The position numbers and the translations under genes were made by a program. A stretch of 64,000 nt of DNA from Nocardia sp. (GTDB taxonomy: Bacteria; Actinomycetota; Actinomycetes; Mycobacteriales; Mycobacteriaceae), in NCBI RefSeq assembly GCF_025465275.1, contig NZ_JAODNK010000022.1:21215-85214 (forward strand), in the 5' to 3' direction. The notes beneath the pieces were generated by a model that saw nothing but the letters and a program-made list of their open reading frames with translations, did not search any database and was not told the DNA's origin. Positions 1 to 8,816 of this stretch are shown in pieces; positions within the stretch are counted from its first letter, which is position 1; every line of letters starts with the position of its first letter.

Positions 1-127
1 TGGGAAAGAGAAGATCCAGCAGCAGACCGGGCAGTCTCCTGACCTTCGGCTCATGGATGGTACGGTTCCGTCCCGCGGAGGGTGGCCGTGCGAAGGGGGG
101 TCTTCATGAGCGAAAGGACACTGTCAC

Positions 128-904
128 GTGCAGGTCGTTGTGCGTGCGCTGCGGGTACTCAGTGCGCTGAGTACCAAAGGCGGAGGAGTTACATTGCAGG
201 AACTCCACGAGGATCTGGACATCCCGGTCGGGAGTCTGCATCGCGTGCTGTCCATCCTCATGCAGGAGAACTTCATCACCCGGTCTCCCGCGAACAAGCG
301 GTATTTCATCGGCCCGGCCGCGCGCCGGCTGGGGGAAGCGGCCTCGCGGCAGACCCAATTACTGATCACCCCGCACCGCGCGGTCGTCAAGGCCGCGCAG
401 GTCAGCGGGGAGACAATCTTCTTGACCGAACTGATCGGAGCGCGCGCGGTCTGTGTGGCGCTCGTGGAGGGTCGTCATCCGCTGCGCCTGTTCGTGCGGA
501 TCGGACAGGACATGCCCCTGCACGCCGCGGCGTCCAGCCGTGCGCTGCTAGCCTATCTGCCCACCGCCGACGCGCGAAAGCTGTTGCAGGCGTATCCACT
601 TGACGCATTCACCCCGGAGACGCCGACCACGGTCGATGAGGTGATCGAACACCTCGAGGTGGTCCGCGAGCGCGGCTACGACATCTGCGATGATGAACTC
701 GATCGTGGCGTCTGGGCGGTGTCCGCGCCGGTCTTCGCCTCCACCGGATCGGCCGCGGCAAGCGTGACCCTGGCCGCGGCCGGGGGCCGGATCCAAGATC
801 CGGCCGCCCGCGAAGCGGCCGTGCAGACGGTGCTGGCCGCCGCGCGTGAGATGTCCACCGAGCTCGGATTCGCCGGCGAGGACGTCGTGGACCCGGACGA
901 ATGA
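128..904 (+). CDS. IclR-family transcriptional regulator 1
   Basis: A 258-residue IclR-type repressor/activator. The N-terminal winged helix-turn-helix (about residues 1-65) contains the recognition-helix stretch DIPVGSLHRVLSIL and the wing-like RSPANKRYFIGPAA. The C-terminal effector domain (about 75-245) contains the family signature around DICDDELDRGVWAVSAPV. The GTG start is chosen because AAGGA lies about 10 bases upstream. Its stop overlaps the ATG of the dihydroorotase gene (ATGA), so it is translated with the pathway. It is clearly paralogous to the second IclR gene at 19975. The effector is unknown; I infer a pathway intermediate such as a pyrimidine or ureido acid. Confidence 0.88.
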   Translation: MQVVVRALRVLSALSTKGGGVTLQELHEDLDIPVGSLHRVLSILMQENFITRSPANKRYFIGPAARRLGEAASRQTQLLITPHRAVVKAAQVSGETIFLTELIGARAVCVALVEGRHPLRLFVRIGQDMPLHAAASSRALLAYLPTADARKLLQAYPLDAFTPETPTTVDEVIEHLEVVRERGYDICDDELDRGVWAVSAPVFASTGSAAASVTLAAAGGRIQDPAAREAAVQTVLAAAREMSTELGFAGEDVVDPDE

Positions 905-2190
905 CCTCGCTGGAGGGTGTGACGCTGGGTAATGTTCGCCTGCTCGGCGGCCCGCCCGCCGATCTTGTGCTCCGCGACGGACGCATTGCCGCGATCCGGG
1001 AGCCCACGGCCGCCGCGGGCCGGATCGACTGCGCAGGGCTGGTTGCCCTGCCTGCCTTCGTAGACCTGCACACGCACCTGCGAGAACCCGGCGGCGAGGA
1101 TGCCGAGACCATCGCCTCCGGTACCCGTGCCGCCGCTTACGGCGGATTCTCGGACGTCTTCGCCATGGCCAACTGTGATCCGGTGACCGACACGCCCGGC
1201 CGCATCCGGTATGTGCTCGACACCGCGGCGCGCACCGCTACCGCGCGGGTACACGCGGTGGGCGCCATCACCACCGGATTGGCGGGCGAACAGCTTGCGC
1301 CCCTGCGCGATATGGCCGCCGCCGGCGCGCGCATGTTCTCCGACGACGGCAGGTGTGTCGACAATCCGGCACTGGTGCGGGCCGCGCTCGTCGCCGCCCG
1401 CGAGACCGGCACGGTGATCGCGCAGCACGCCCAGTGCCGGCACCTGGTCGGGGACGGTCAGATCAATGCCGGGTACGCGGCCGAGCACACCGGATTCCCG
1501 GGCTGGCCGGGTGTCGGCGAGGAGACCGTTGTCGCGCGCGATGTGGTGCTCGCCGCGGATACCGGTGCGCCACTGCATATCTGCCACGTTTCGACCGCGC
1601 GCACGGTCGCGGTCGTCCGGTGGGCCAAGGCGCAGGGCTGGCCGGTCACGGCCGAGGTCACCCCGCACCATCTGCTGCTCACCGACCGGCAGGCCGCCAC
1701 CGCGGACACCGTGTACAAGGTCAACCCGCCACTGCGGTCGGCGGAGGATGTGGCCGCTGTGCGCGTCGCGCTACTGGACGGCACCATCGACGCGGTCGCG
1801 ACCGATCATGCGCCGCACACCGCCGCACGCAAGGCCGCCGACTGGTGTGGTGCTGCCTTCGGCATGACCGGGCTGGAGACCGCCCTCGCCGTTGTCGCCG
1901 AGGTGTTCGGGAACGAGCCGGACTGGGCGCTGATCGCACAGCGCATGTCGCACAACCCCGCTCGGATCGGTGGCATCGGCGCATTCGCCGGCCGGCCATT
2001 GCGGGCCGGCGAGCCCGCCACTTTCACTCTCATCGATACCGCGGCGAATTGGACCGTTGATCCCGCCCTGGGCATCAGCCGTTCGCACAACAGCCCGATG
2101 CGCGGCCTGCGATTCCGGCATCGGCCGGTCGCCACCGTCGTCGACGGCCACCTCACGGCGAATCTGCTGCCGCACTTGCCGCCGGTCTAG
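901..2190 (+). CDS. pyrC: Dihydroorotase (class I PyrC-like; hydantoinase family)
   Basis: A 429-residue amidohydrolase-fold enzyme that interconverts N-carbamoyl-aspartate and dihydroorotate or a close analogue. Visible motifs in order: the metal site DLHTHLREPG (residues 55-64), FSDDG (146-150), the histidine motifs ICHVST and EVTPHHLLL, the substrate-binding KVNPPLR, and the catalytic ATDHAPH near residue 300. All catalytic positions look intact and the length is normal for actinobacterial PyrC. The usual arginine after LREPG is glycine, a small departure. It overlaps the upstream IclR gene by four bases. No PyrB or CarAB gene is nearby, which argues against an ordinary pyr operon. Allantoinase or hydantoinase activity is the alternative. 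Confidence 0.85.
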   Translation: MTSLEGVTLGNVRLLGGPPADLVLRDGRIAAIREPTAAAGRIDCAGLVALPAFVDLHTHLREPGGEDAETIASGTRAAAYGGFSDVFAMANCDPVTDTPGRIRYVLDTAARTATARVHAVGAITTGLAGEQLAPLRDMAAAGARMFSDDGRCVDNPALVRAALVAARETGTVIAQHAQCRHLVGDGQINAGYAAEHTGFPGWPGVGEETVVARDVVLAADTGAPLHICHVSTARTVAVVRWAKAQGWPVTAEVTPHHLLLTDRQAATADTVYKVNPPLRSAEDVAAVRVALLDGTIDAVATDHAPHTAARKAADWCGAAFGMTGLETALAVVAEVFGNEPDWALIAQRMSHNPARIGGIGAFAGRPLRAGEPATFTLIDTAANWTVDPALGISRSHNSPMRGLRFRHRPVATVVDGHLTANLLPHLPPV

Positions 2191-2331
2191 CGCGAAAGCG
2201 GTATCTCACTGCGCAACCGTGCGCCGGATTTCCATTCCGCGAGTAGCCGGATTGACCGGACTAAGGCGCAGCGGGTCAACTTTCAGCTATGGACATTGCA
2301 CGGATGGACATTGCACGTTGGGCCGCACGGT

Positions 2332-2910
2332 ATGCCGGGTGACGGCGTGCTGATCGGCGGGGCCGGTACGGGATTCAGCCAGCCGCACGAGCACCGCAGA
2401 GTGGAGCTGGGCCGCGATATCGTCAGCGCCGCCTACATTCGCGGTGACTTCGTACTCAGCTCGGGCGGACGCAGCAGCTACTACTTCGACAAATACCTGT
2501 TCGAAACCAAGCCGACGATTCTGCGCAGGCTCGCCTCATTTCTCGCAGAGATGGTGCCCAGTGGCATCGACCGGCTCGCCGGACCGGAACTGGGAGCAGT
2601 GGCCCTGGTGACGGCGCTCTCGCTGGAGACGGGCATCCCGTTCGTCATCGTCCGCAAGGGTTCGAAGGGCTACGGCACCTCCCGGCTCGTGGAAGGTGAA
2701 CTGCACGAGGGCGAACGGCTGCTGATCGTGGAGGACGTGATCAGCACCGGCTCCGAGGCGCTCAATGCGGCCACCAAGGTGCGGCAGGCCGGGGCGGATG
2801 TGCGGGGCATCCTCGCCGTCATCGACCGCGAACAGGGTGGCGCCGAAAACATTGCGGCCGCGGGGTTCCGGATGGAAGCCCTGTATCGACTGAGCGATCT
2901 GCCGGTCTGA
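2332..2910 (+). CDS. pyrE: Orotate phosphoribosyltransferase-like protein (intact PyrE)
   Basis: Transfers ribose-5-phosphate from PRPP to orotate or an orotate-like base. OPRT hallmarks: SGGRSSYYFDKYLFE (substrate loop), IVRKGSKGYGTSRLVEGEL (the flexible catalytic loop region), and the PRPP-binding motif LLIVEDVISTGSEA. About 192 residues, typical for OPRT. The start is uncertain: ATG 2332 is in frame, but neither it nor the upstream TTG 2296 has a convincing ribosome-binding site. It follows pyrC after a 141-base gap and precedes a degenerate relative by ten bases. It is the only one of the three OPRT-like genes here with every expected motif. Confidence 0.82.
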   Translation: MPGDGVLIGGAGTGFSQPHEHRRVELGRDIVSAAYIRGDFVLSSGGRSSYYFDKYLFETKPTILRRLASFLAEMVPSGIDRLAGPELGAVALVTALSLETGIPFVIVRKGSKGYGTSRLVEGELHEGERLLIVEDVISTGSEALNAATKVRQAGADVRGILAVIDREQGGAENIAAAGFRMEALYRLSDLPV

Positions 2911-2920
2911 GGAGAAACCG

Positions 2921-3406
2921 ATGAACGTGAGAGAACTCTTGTCCCAGGGCGGCATGCTGGACGCCGGCATCCTCGCCGGAGACGACATCAACTGGTCGAA
3001 GTACAACGCCGCGATCGATCCCGGTGGCGCCGAGCAACTCGGCATCGCGCTGGCCGCCGAGCTCGCACCCGCCGCACCCGAGGTCGTGCTGGTGTGGGAG
3101 TCCGCGGAGGATCTGGTGCTCGGGCACATCGTGGCCAGGGAGCTCGGCGTGGCCGTGGTGCGCGCCTACGATTTCGACGGGCTCGTGCGCTACGTGGGCT
3201 CGTTCCCCGACCGCCCGCGTGTGGCGCTGCTCGCCGACGCTTTCCAGGACGCCTTCGTCCTGCGGGCCCTCAATTCGCTGGTGGCACAACAGGGTGGCAC
3301 CGTCATCGCGACCGCGGCACTGGTGCCGACGCCCGCGGTCGACGGCGATCCGACCGCGCGCACGCTGCTCGGCGGCGCACTCACGAACGAAGGGGTCGCC
3401 GGGTGA
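2921..3406 (+). CDS. Degenerate phosphoribosyltransferase-like protein
   Basis: A 161-residue protein with an excellent ribosome-binding site (GAGGAG, seven bases before the ATG). It has the phosphoribosyltransferase layout: a strand VVLVWESAEDLVLGHIVARELGVAVVRAYDF like the OPRT base-binding half, then VALLADAFQDAFVLRALNSLV where the PRPP loop (acidic pair followed by T/S-T-G) should be. The acidic pair and the TG of that loop are missing, so PRPP catalysis looks lost. It sits directly after the intact OPRT and its stop overlaps the start of the M20 hydrolase. I infer a regulatory or non-catalytic partner subunit; a substrate-binding role is possible. Confidence 0.6.
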   Translation: MNVRELLSQGGMLDAGILAGDDINWSKYNAAIDPGGAEQLGIALAAELAPAAPEVVLVWESAEDLVLGHIVARELGVAVVRAYDFDGLVRYVGSFPDRPRVALLADAFQDAFVLRALNSLVAQQGGTVIATAALVPTPAVDGDPTARTLLGGALTNEGVAG

Positions 3407-4725
3407 TGTCGGCAGCGGAACTGGCCGGCCACGACCTCGACGAGGCGGCGGTCGCGGCCCGAATCGGAGTCATGCTCGAGGAACTGGCGGCGCTCACCGA
3501 GCCCGGTCCGGGAGTCACCCGGCTGGCCTACACGCCGACCGAACGGCGGGCGCACGACCTGGTCGCCTCCTGGCTGCGCGAGGCCGGTCTCACGGTATCG
3601 GTCGATGCGGCGGGTAATACGATCGCCGAACTCGCGGGCACCGAACCCGGATTGCCGGCCATCGGCACCGGTTCACACCTGGACAGCGTCCGCTCGGGCG
3701 GGCGCTTCGACGGTATCGCGGGTGTGGTCGCCGCCGTCGAAGTCGTACGGGCACTGGCGGATTCGGGTACACCGCTGCGGCATCCGGTGCGGGTCGTTGC
3801 CTTCGCCGCCGAAGAGGGCGCCCGGTTCGGCCAGTCGTGTATCGGCAGCAAGGCCGTGGCCGGACTGCTCGACGAGGAGCAGGTGGCCGGACTGCGCGAT
3901 GCCGACGGGATCTCGCTCGCCGACGCGATGATCTCGGTCGGACTGGCGCCGTCCCGGCTGCGCGAGGCGCGCTGGCAGCCCGAGGACTGGGCGGCGTTCC
4001 TGGAACTGCATGTCGAGCAGGGCGCGATCCTCGGCGAACAGGGACTGCCCATCGGAATCGTCGATCTCGTCTCCGGCAGCACCCGGCTGCTGATCGAATG
4101 CCGGGGCCGCGCCACCCACAGCGGCAGTACGCCGATGGCGGGCCGGGCCGATGCTCTCGCCGCGGCCGCGGAGATCATCCTGGACGCCGAAGCGATAGCG
4201 CACGATCCGCGGCATCACGGAACCCGTTGCACCGTGGGAAGACTCGAAGTGCTTCCCGGCTCTACCACGACCATCCCCGGACTCACCCGCTTGACCCTGG
4301 ATGTGCGCGACGTCGACAGCGACCGGCAGCGGGATACGGCCACCGAACTGGCGCGGCGCGCGCAGGTGGCCTGCGATCGGCGGGGCGTCGGCGTCTCCTT
4401 CACACTGATCGGCGACGCGTCGCCGGTGGTGCTGCCGGTCTGGGTCCGGCAGGCCGTTTCGGAGGCCTGCGCGGAAACCGGTGCGCGATACCGGGTGATG
4501 AGCAGCGGTGCGAGCCACGACTGCCAGATGGTGAATCATGTGGTGCCCGCCGGACTGCTGTTCGTGCCCAGCCGCGGCGGGCTGTCCCATGTGCCGGAGG
4601 AGTGGACCAGCACCACCGATCTCGCGTACGGGGCGGGCGTGCTGCTGGGGGCGCTGCGGCGGATCGACCGGACTCTGAGCAGTCTGGCGGACGTAGCCGG
4701 CGACAGCGAAGCGGCCACACCGTGA
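3406..4725 (+). CDS. M20-family Zn-dependent N-carbamoyl-amino-acid hydrolase / ureidosuccinase-like
   Basis: A 439-residue amidase of the hydantoinase/carbamoylase branch of M20 metallopeptidases (allantoate amidohydrolase, L-N-carbamoylase, beta-ureidopropionase). Signatures: the metal motif GTGSHLDSVRSGGRFDGIAGV (read as HxD followed by the GGxxDG loop), FAAEEGARFG, the lid motif LELHVEQGAIL, and the late SGASHDCQ. ATG 3406 overlaps the upstream TGA; GTG 3403 is also possible. With dihydroorotase next door, the obvious reaction is hydrolysis of an N-carbamoyl amino acid to the free amino acid, CO2 and ammonia, as in orotate degradation. The natural substrate cannot be read from sequence. 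Confidence 0.8.
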   Translation: MSAAELAGHDLDEAAVAARIGVMLEELAALTEPGPGVTRLAYTPTERRAHDLVASWLREAGLTVSVDAAGNTIAELAGTEPGLPAIGTGSHLDSVRSGGRFDGIAGVVAAVEVVRALADSGTPLRHPVRVVAFAAEEGARFGQSCIGSKAVAGLLDEEQVAGLRDADGISLADAMISVGLAPSRLREARWQPEDWAAFLELHVEQGAILGEQGLPIGIVDLVSGSTRLLIECRGRATHSGSTPMAGRADALAAAAEIILDAEAIAHDPRHHGTRCTVGRLEVLPGSTTTIPGLTRLTLDVRDVDSDRQRDTATELARRAQVACDRRGVGVSFTLIGDASPVVLPVWVRQAVSEACAETGARYRVMSSGASHDCQMVNHVVPAGLLFVPSRGGLSHVPEEWTSTTDLAYGAGVLLGALRRIDRTLSSLADVAGDSEAATP

Positions 4726-5969
4726 CAGCCGCGAATGCACCGCGGCGGTGGCCGTTCTGGTCGGCCGCCGCCGCGACGCGGGTCGCGGCGCTCGTCACCG
4801 AGCCGGATGGACTCAAATCGTGGCCGCACCCCGAGATCAAGGGCCTGGAGAAGAAGTTCGCGGCATTGCACGGCGCCCGCTACGGGCTCTTCCTCAACTC
4901 GGGCACCTCGGCACTGGCGGCCGCCTATTTCGGGCTCGGGCTGCTGCCCGGCGACGAGGTCCTGGTGCCTGCCAACACCTTTCTGGCGACGGTGACCCCA
5001 CTGTTCGCCTGCAATCTGGTGCCGGTGCTGTGTGATGCGGACCCGGTGACCGGGCTGCTCGACCTCGCGGACGCCCGCCGCCGGATCGGCCCGCGCACCC
5101 GGGCGATCGCGGTCACCCACCTGTGGGGCACCCCGATGGACCCGATCGCATTGCGCGCCTTCGCCACCGAGTACTCGCTCGCGGTGGTCGAGGACTGTTC
5201 GCACGGGCACGGCACCCGCACCGTGGCGGGCCCGGTGGGAGGCGACGCCGATGCGGCCGCGTTCAGCATGGGGGCCGCGAAGACCGTCACCGGCGGCACC
5301 GGCGGCATGCTGCTGACCTCCCGGCAGGATGTGTACGAACGCGCAATACTGCTGGGGCTTCCTATGAAACGCGCGGTCACCGACGTCACGCTGCCGCAGC
5401 ACGAGGGACTTGCCGCCACCGGGCTGGGCGCCAATCTGCGCGGCAATCCGATGTGTGCGGTGCTGGCGGCCGACCACCTGGACCGCCTGCCCGAAATCCT
5501 CGCCACCAAGAACGCCAATCTGCGGGTGCTCGAAGAGCTGCTGGCGGAGTCCTCCGTGCTCGCACCGCCGGCTCGGCCCGAATACTGGACCGCCGGAACG
5601 CGATTCGGATTCAAGGCCGCTGTCCGGCCCGAGCTGATCGGGCAGATCGACCGGAACGCGGTGGTCGCCTACTTGAAGACGCACGGTGCACCGGTGAGCG
5701 GTGCGCCCGGACCACTTCTGCACCGGCGCAGGCTCTTTCATGATCGTTCCGCGCTGACCGGCTATCACCCCGGCCGCCCGGCCGTCGAACTCGATGTCGA
5801 CCCCGAGGGTTATCCGGCCGCCGATCGGATTCAGGAGGCCATGGTGACCGTCGACGCCGAGCTGCTGCACGAGCCCGCGCCCGCACTGTTGCGGACCTTC
5901 GCCAGGGCGCTGGCCGGACTGGACCGCGAACTCGACCGCTTGGTCCTCGCGCACGGAGTGTGGACATGA
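4722..5969 (+). CDS. DegT/DnrJ/EryC1/StrS-type PLP aminotransferase 1
   Basis: A 415-residue fold-I PLP enzyme of the sugar-aminotransferase family. Motifs: GARYGLFLNSGTSAL (cofactor phosphate site), GDEVLVPANTFLATV, VVEDCSHGHGT (the aspartate that pairs with the pyridine nitrogen) and FSMGAAKTVTGGTGGML, whose lysine should form the Schiff base. GTG 4722 overlaps the stop of the M20 gene. It is followed with a four-base overlap by a second, divergent copy, so the two may form a heterodimer or act on successive intermediates. Members normally aminate keto-sugars or cyclitols; no dedicated sugar-nucleotide genes are visible here, so the substrate may be something else. Confidence 0.82.
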   Translation: MTAANAPRRWPFWSAAAATRVAALVTEPDGLKSWPHPEIKGLEKKFAALHGARYGLFLNSGTSALAAAYFGLGLLPGDEVLVPANTFLATVTPLFACNLVPVLCDADPVTGLLDLADARRRIGPRTRAIAVTHLWGTPMDPIALRAFATEYSLAVVEDCSHGHGTRTVAGPVGGDADAAAFSMGAAKTVTGGTGGMLLTSRQDVYERAILLGLPMKRAVTDVTLPQHEGLAATGLGANLRGNPMCAVLAADHLDRLPEILATKNANLRVLEELLAESSVLAPPARPEYWTAGTRFGFKAAVRPELIGQIDRNAVVAYLKTHGAPVSGAPGPLLHRRRLFHDRSALTGYHPGRPAVELDVDPEGYPAADRIQEAMVTVDAELLHEPAPALLRTFARALAGLDRELDRLVLAHGVWT

Positions 5970-7243
5970 TCAGCACCGATCGAGTCGCGACCACCGAATT
6001 CGGGTTGCGCACGTCCGCTGCATTCGAGCTGCGCCCGGAAGACCATCCCCGCGAATGGCCCTGGTACTCACCGGAAACCGTTGATCGGATCGCCGAGCTG
6101 ACCGCGCGGGGGAGGGTTTTCGACTACGGTCACGGACCCGAGATCGCCGAACTGGAATCCGCGTTCGCCACCGCGCACGGCCGCCGATTCGCGGTGGCCG
6201 CCAACAGCGGCACCAGCGCGCTGTTCGAAGCCTTTCACGGGCTGAACCTGCAGCCCGGCGACGAGGTCGTGGTGCCGACCTTCACCTTCCTCGCCAGCGC
6301 CTCACCGCTGCTGCTGCTCGGCGCGGTGCCGGTGCTCGCCGATGCCGGCGACGCCGCGGGCAATGTCACCGCGGACACTCTCGCCGCGGCGCTGACCCGG
6401 CGTACCGCGGCCATTGTGGTCACCCACCTGTTCGGCGAACCGGTCGATATCGGACCCATTGTGGCGCTGGCCCGACGCGAGGGCCTGGCCCTGGTGGAGG
6501 ATTGCTCGCACGCCCACGGCGCGCACTACGCCGACGGCAGACCGGTCGGCACCGCGGGCGATGTGGCCGTGTACAGCATCGGCGCACACAAGACGGTGAC
6601 CGGCGGCCTCGGCGGCGTGCTGCTCACCGACGACGAGGACATCCACGACAATGCCGTGCTGCTGGGTAGTTTCAAACAGCGCAGCCGGCTGACCATCGCG
6701 CGGCCGGAGGTGCGCGCGCTGGCCGATATCGGGCTGGGCGGCAATCTGCGGATTTCCCCGCCGGCCGCGCTACTCGCCGCCGCCCATCTGGCCGAACTCG
6801 AGGAGATCGTCGCGGTGAAGCAGCGCAACGCATCCCGGCTCGAGTCCGTGCTGACCGGGTTCGCGGGGGTCCGTGCCGTGCCGACGGCGCCGCAGGCCGA
6901 CCGGGGCGGCCGCTACGGCGTGCATGTGGAGCTCGATCCGGCCGTATCCCGTGCCGACGCGCTCGCCCGGCTCACCGCGCGCGGACTGCTCGTGAGTCCG
7001 CCGCAAACCCAGCTGCTGCACCGCAGTTCGCTCTTCCAAGGGGTCCGTCCGCCGCGGCAGCTGTACTCCGAACACGTGTGGCGGCGCGCATTCGCGTACC
7101 GGCACCACGACTTTCCGGTCGCGTCCGGGCTGCACGACCGCTGGGTCGCGCTACCGGCGACGCGTCTGCACGGCGACGCTGATCGGATGATCGACGACTA
7201 TGCCGAGATCTGGGGTCAGGTCTGGGCGGAAATGGGGCTGTGA
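5966..7243 (+). CDS. DegT/DnrJ/EryC1/StrS-type PLP aminotransferase 2
   Basis: A 425-residue paralogue of the preceding gene. It has the same ordered motifs: RRFAVAANSGTSALF, GDEVVVPTFTFLAS, LVEDCSHAHGAHYADGRP and YSIGAHKTVTGGLGGVL with the internal-aldimine lysine. The N-terminal segment HPREWPWYSPETVDRI resembles that of StrS-type enzymes. ATG 5966 sits in an ATGA overlap with the upstream stop. Both copies keep catalytic residues, so neither is an obvious dead subunit. Role inferred only: transamination of a keto or carbonyl intermediate. Confidence 0.82.
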   Translation: MISTDRVATTEFGLRTSAAFELRPEDHPREWPWYSPETVDRIAELTARGRVFDYGHGPEIAELESAFATAHGRRFAVAANSGTSALFEAFHGLNLQPGDEVVVPTFTFLASASPLLLLGAVPVLADAGDAAGNVTADTLAAALTRRTAAIVVTHLFGEPVDIGPIVALARREGLALVEDCSHAHGAHYADGRPVGTAGDVAVYSIGAHKTVTGGLGGVLLTDDEDIHDNAVLLGSFKQRSRLTIARPEVRALADIGLGGNLRISPPAALLAAAHLAELEEIVAVKQRNASRLESVLTGFAGVRAVPTAPQADRGGRYGVHVELDPAVSRADALARLTARGLLVSPPQTQLLHRSSLFQGVRPPRQLYSEHVWRRAFAYRHHDFPVASGLHDRWVALPATRLHGDADRMIDDYAEIWGQVWAEMGL

Positions 7244-8121
7244 TGATCGAATCAGTCTGTGAAGCAGCCGATTCCGTGTCGGTCGATACGCCGCTGGTGT
7301 TGAGCGACCGTGGTCTGCACACGCTGACCGCCGATCCGCGCCCACTGCTGGCCGCGGTAGCCCCGGGGTCACGCCTGGTGGGCGTCGGCCCGGGCGGGGT
7401 GCTCGTGGGCGCGGTACTGGCCGCGCTGTCTCGTCGCGATTTCGCCTTCTATCGGCGGCAACGCAAGGGGCACGGCACCCGGCAGCACATCGAGGGGCGC
7501 CACGGCGGTGGCCAGTGGACCGTGGTGCACTGCGGTGCCACCGATCCGGACCTGCTCCGGGCGGCCGGTATGGACGTGGTCGCGGAGATCCGGGTGACTC
7601 GCGAAGAGGGAACGGGTGCTGCCGGATTCATCCTGCCGGAGCCGGAATGCGCACCGGCCGAGCCGGTTTCCCTGGCCGACTCCGTGGAGTTGCTCACCGG
7701 GTCGGAATTCGTGCGGTCCTCCGGAGAACGCGTCGACCACTACTTCGAAACCCTGGCCGCGGCACACACTTACGACGTAGCGGCTCTGTTCGCCGACACC
7801 CTGGGCGGGCGTCCCGACCTGGTGGCGGGCGTGATGTGGGGCGGCTGCTACCTGGCCGCGGTCGCCGCCACCCGGAGGGGGGCGCAGCTGACCCTCGTCG
7901 ATCCCGATGGACTCGATCCGGCCGCCGCCCTCGGGCCCGGCATCGGTTCGGTCGCGTTTCTCGACGATCTGGTCAACTCCGGCACGGACTTCCGCCGCTG
8001 CGAACGGCTCGCGGCCCATACCGGGGCGCGCGCCACCTTCCACGCGCTCTACAGTCCGCACGCCCGGGCGGACGTCGACCGCCATCCGGTCGCCATCGGA
8101 CACCGGTTGGTTCGCTCATGA
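7243..8121 (+). CDS. Double-domain phosphoribosyltransferase-like protein (OPRT-related)
   Basis: A 292-residue protein that reads as two phosphoribosyltransferase-like halves. The first half has LVGVGPGGVLVGAVLAAL and YRRQRKGHGTRQHIEGRH, echoing the OPRT RKxxKxHG loop. The second has SVELLTGSEFVRSSGERVDHYFE, like the OPRT opening, and ends with a credible PRPP loop, VAFLDDLVNSGTDF. A double OPRT fold is unusual; OPRTs are normally single-domain homodimers. It may be a fused dimer in which only the second PRPP loop works. TGATG overlap with the upstream aminotransferase; four-base overlap with the dienelactone hydrolase downstream. Confidence 0.55.
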   Translation: MIESVCEAADSVSVDTPLVLSDRGLHTLTADPRPLLAAVAPGSRLVGVGPGGVLVGAVLAALSRRDFAFYRRQRKGHGTRQHIEGRHGGGQWTVVHCGATDPDLLRAAGMDVVAEIRVTREEGTGAAGFILPEPECAPAEPVSLADSVELLTGSEFVRSSGERVDHYFETLAAAHTYDVAALFADTLGGRPDLVAGVMWGGCYLAAVAATRRGAQLTLVDPDGLDPAAALGPGIGSVAFLDDLVNSGTDFRRCERLAAHTGARATFHALYSPHARADVDRHPVAIGHRLVRS

Positions 8122-8816
8122 CGTACACCCTCGCCGCCGACGGCTGGGATGTGCCGGTGCCGATACACGTGCGCGCACCCGGCGGTCCGGCCGCACAGGT
8201 CGTCCTGATGTTCCACCACCGCACCGGTCTCGATGCGTTCACCGAGGACGCCGCCGCCCGGCTCACCGCGACCGGCGCGCTGGTCGTCATCCCCGAACTC
8301 TTCGCGGGCATGCCCGCGGGACTCGAGCCCGACGAGTACAAATCCCGGTTGCACGACGATCCGGTGATCGACCTGACCCGCATGCTGGTCGCCGACACCG
8401 GAACCCGATTCGGGCTCGGGCGGCCCGCGGCGATCGGCTTCTGCCTGGGCGGGCGGCTCGCGCTGCTGGCCGCGGCGGCCGATACCGGAGTGCGGCGCGC
8501 CAGCTGCTTCTACGGTGGCGCAACGCAAGTCGGCTGGCACAGCCCGCTGTCCCCGATCGACCGGCTGGCCGGCGGCGGCGGAGTTCCCGTTCAACTACAT
8601 CGGGGCAACCGGGACTCCGCGGTCACCGCGGAGTCCGAGCTGGCGGCCGTGCAGGCCGCCGACGCGACCGGAACACCGCTGGAAGCCTGCGTCTACGCGG
8701 GCGCGCGGCACGCCTTCTGCAATGCGTCCGATCCGCTCCGGTATCACTCGTATGCCACCGAGCGCGCCTGGGCGAACGCACTGAGCTTCCTGGCGATGGA
8801 AGAGGTGCTCGCATGA
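8118..8816 (+). CDS. Dienelactone hydrolase-family protein
   Basis: A 232-residue alpha/beta hydrolase of the dienelactone hydrolase family. The family's cysteine nucleophile is visible in AIGFCLGGRLAL, the acid candidate in HRGNRDSAVT and the catalytic histidine in AGARHAFCN. There is no signal peptide, so it is cytoplasmic. It is embedded in the operon with four-base overlaps on both sides. The family opens lactones or hydrolyses activated esters; in this context I can only infer hydrolysis of an ester, lactone or lactam intermediate. Confidence 0.8.
   Translation: MTYTLAADGWDVPVPIHVRAPGGPAAQVVLMFHHRTGLDAFTEDAAARLTATGALVVIPELFAGMPAGLEPDEYKSRLHDDPVIDLTRMLVADTGTRFGLGRPAAIGFCLGGRLALLAAAADTGVRRASCFYGGATQVGWHSPLSPIDRLAGGGGVPVQLHRGNRDSAVTAESELAAVQAADATGTPLEACVYAGARHAFCNASDPLRYHSYATERAWANALSFLAMEEVLA

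Noticed and set aside
3094..3402. N-terminal extension of the M20 hydrolase
   Set aside because: The frame stays open upstream, but the region codes for the PRTase-like protein in another frame and has no M20-like sequence.
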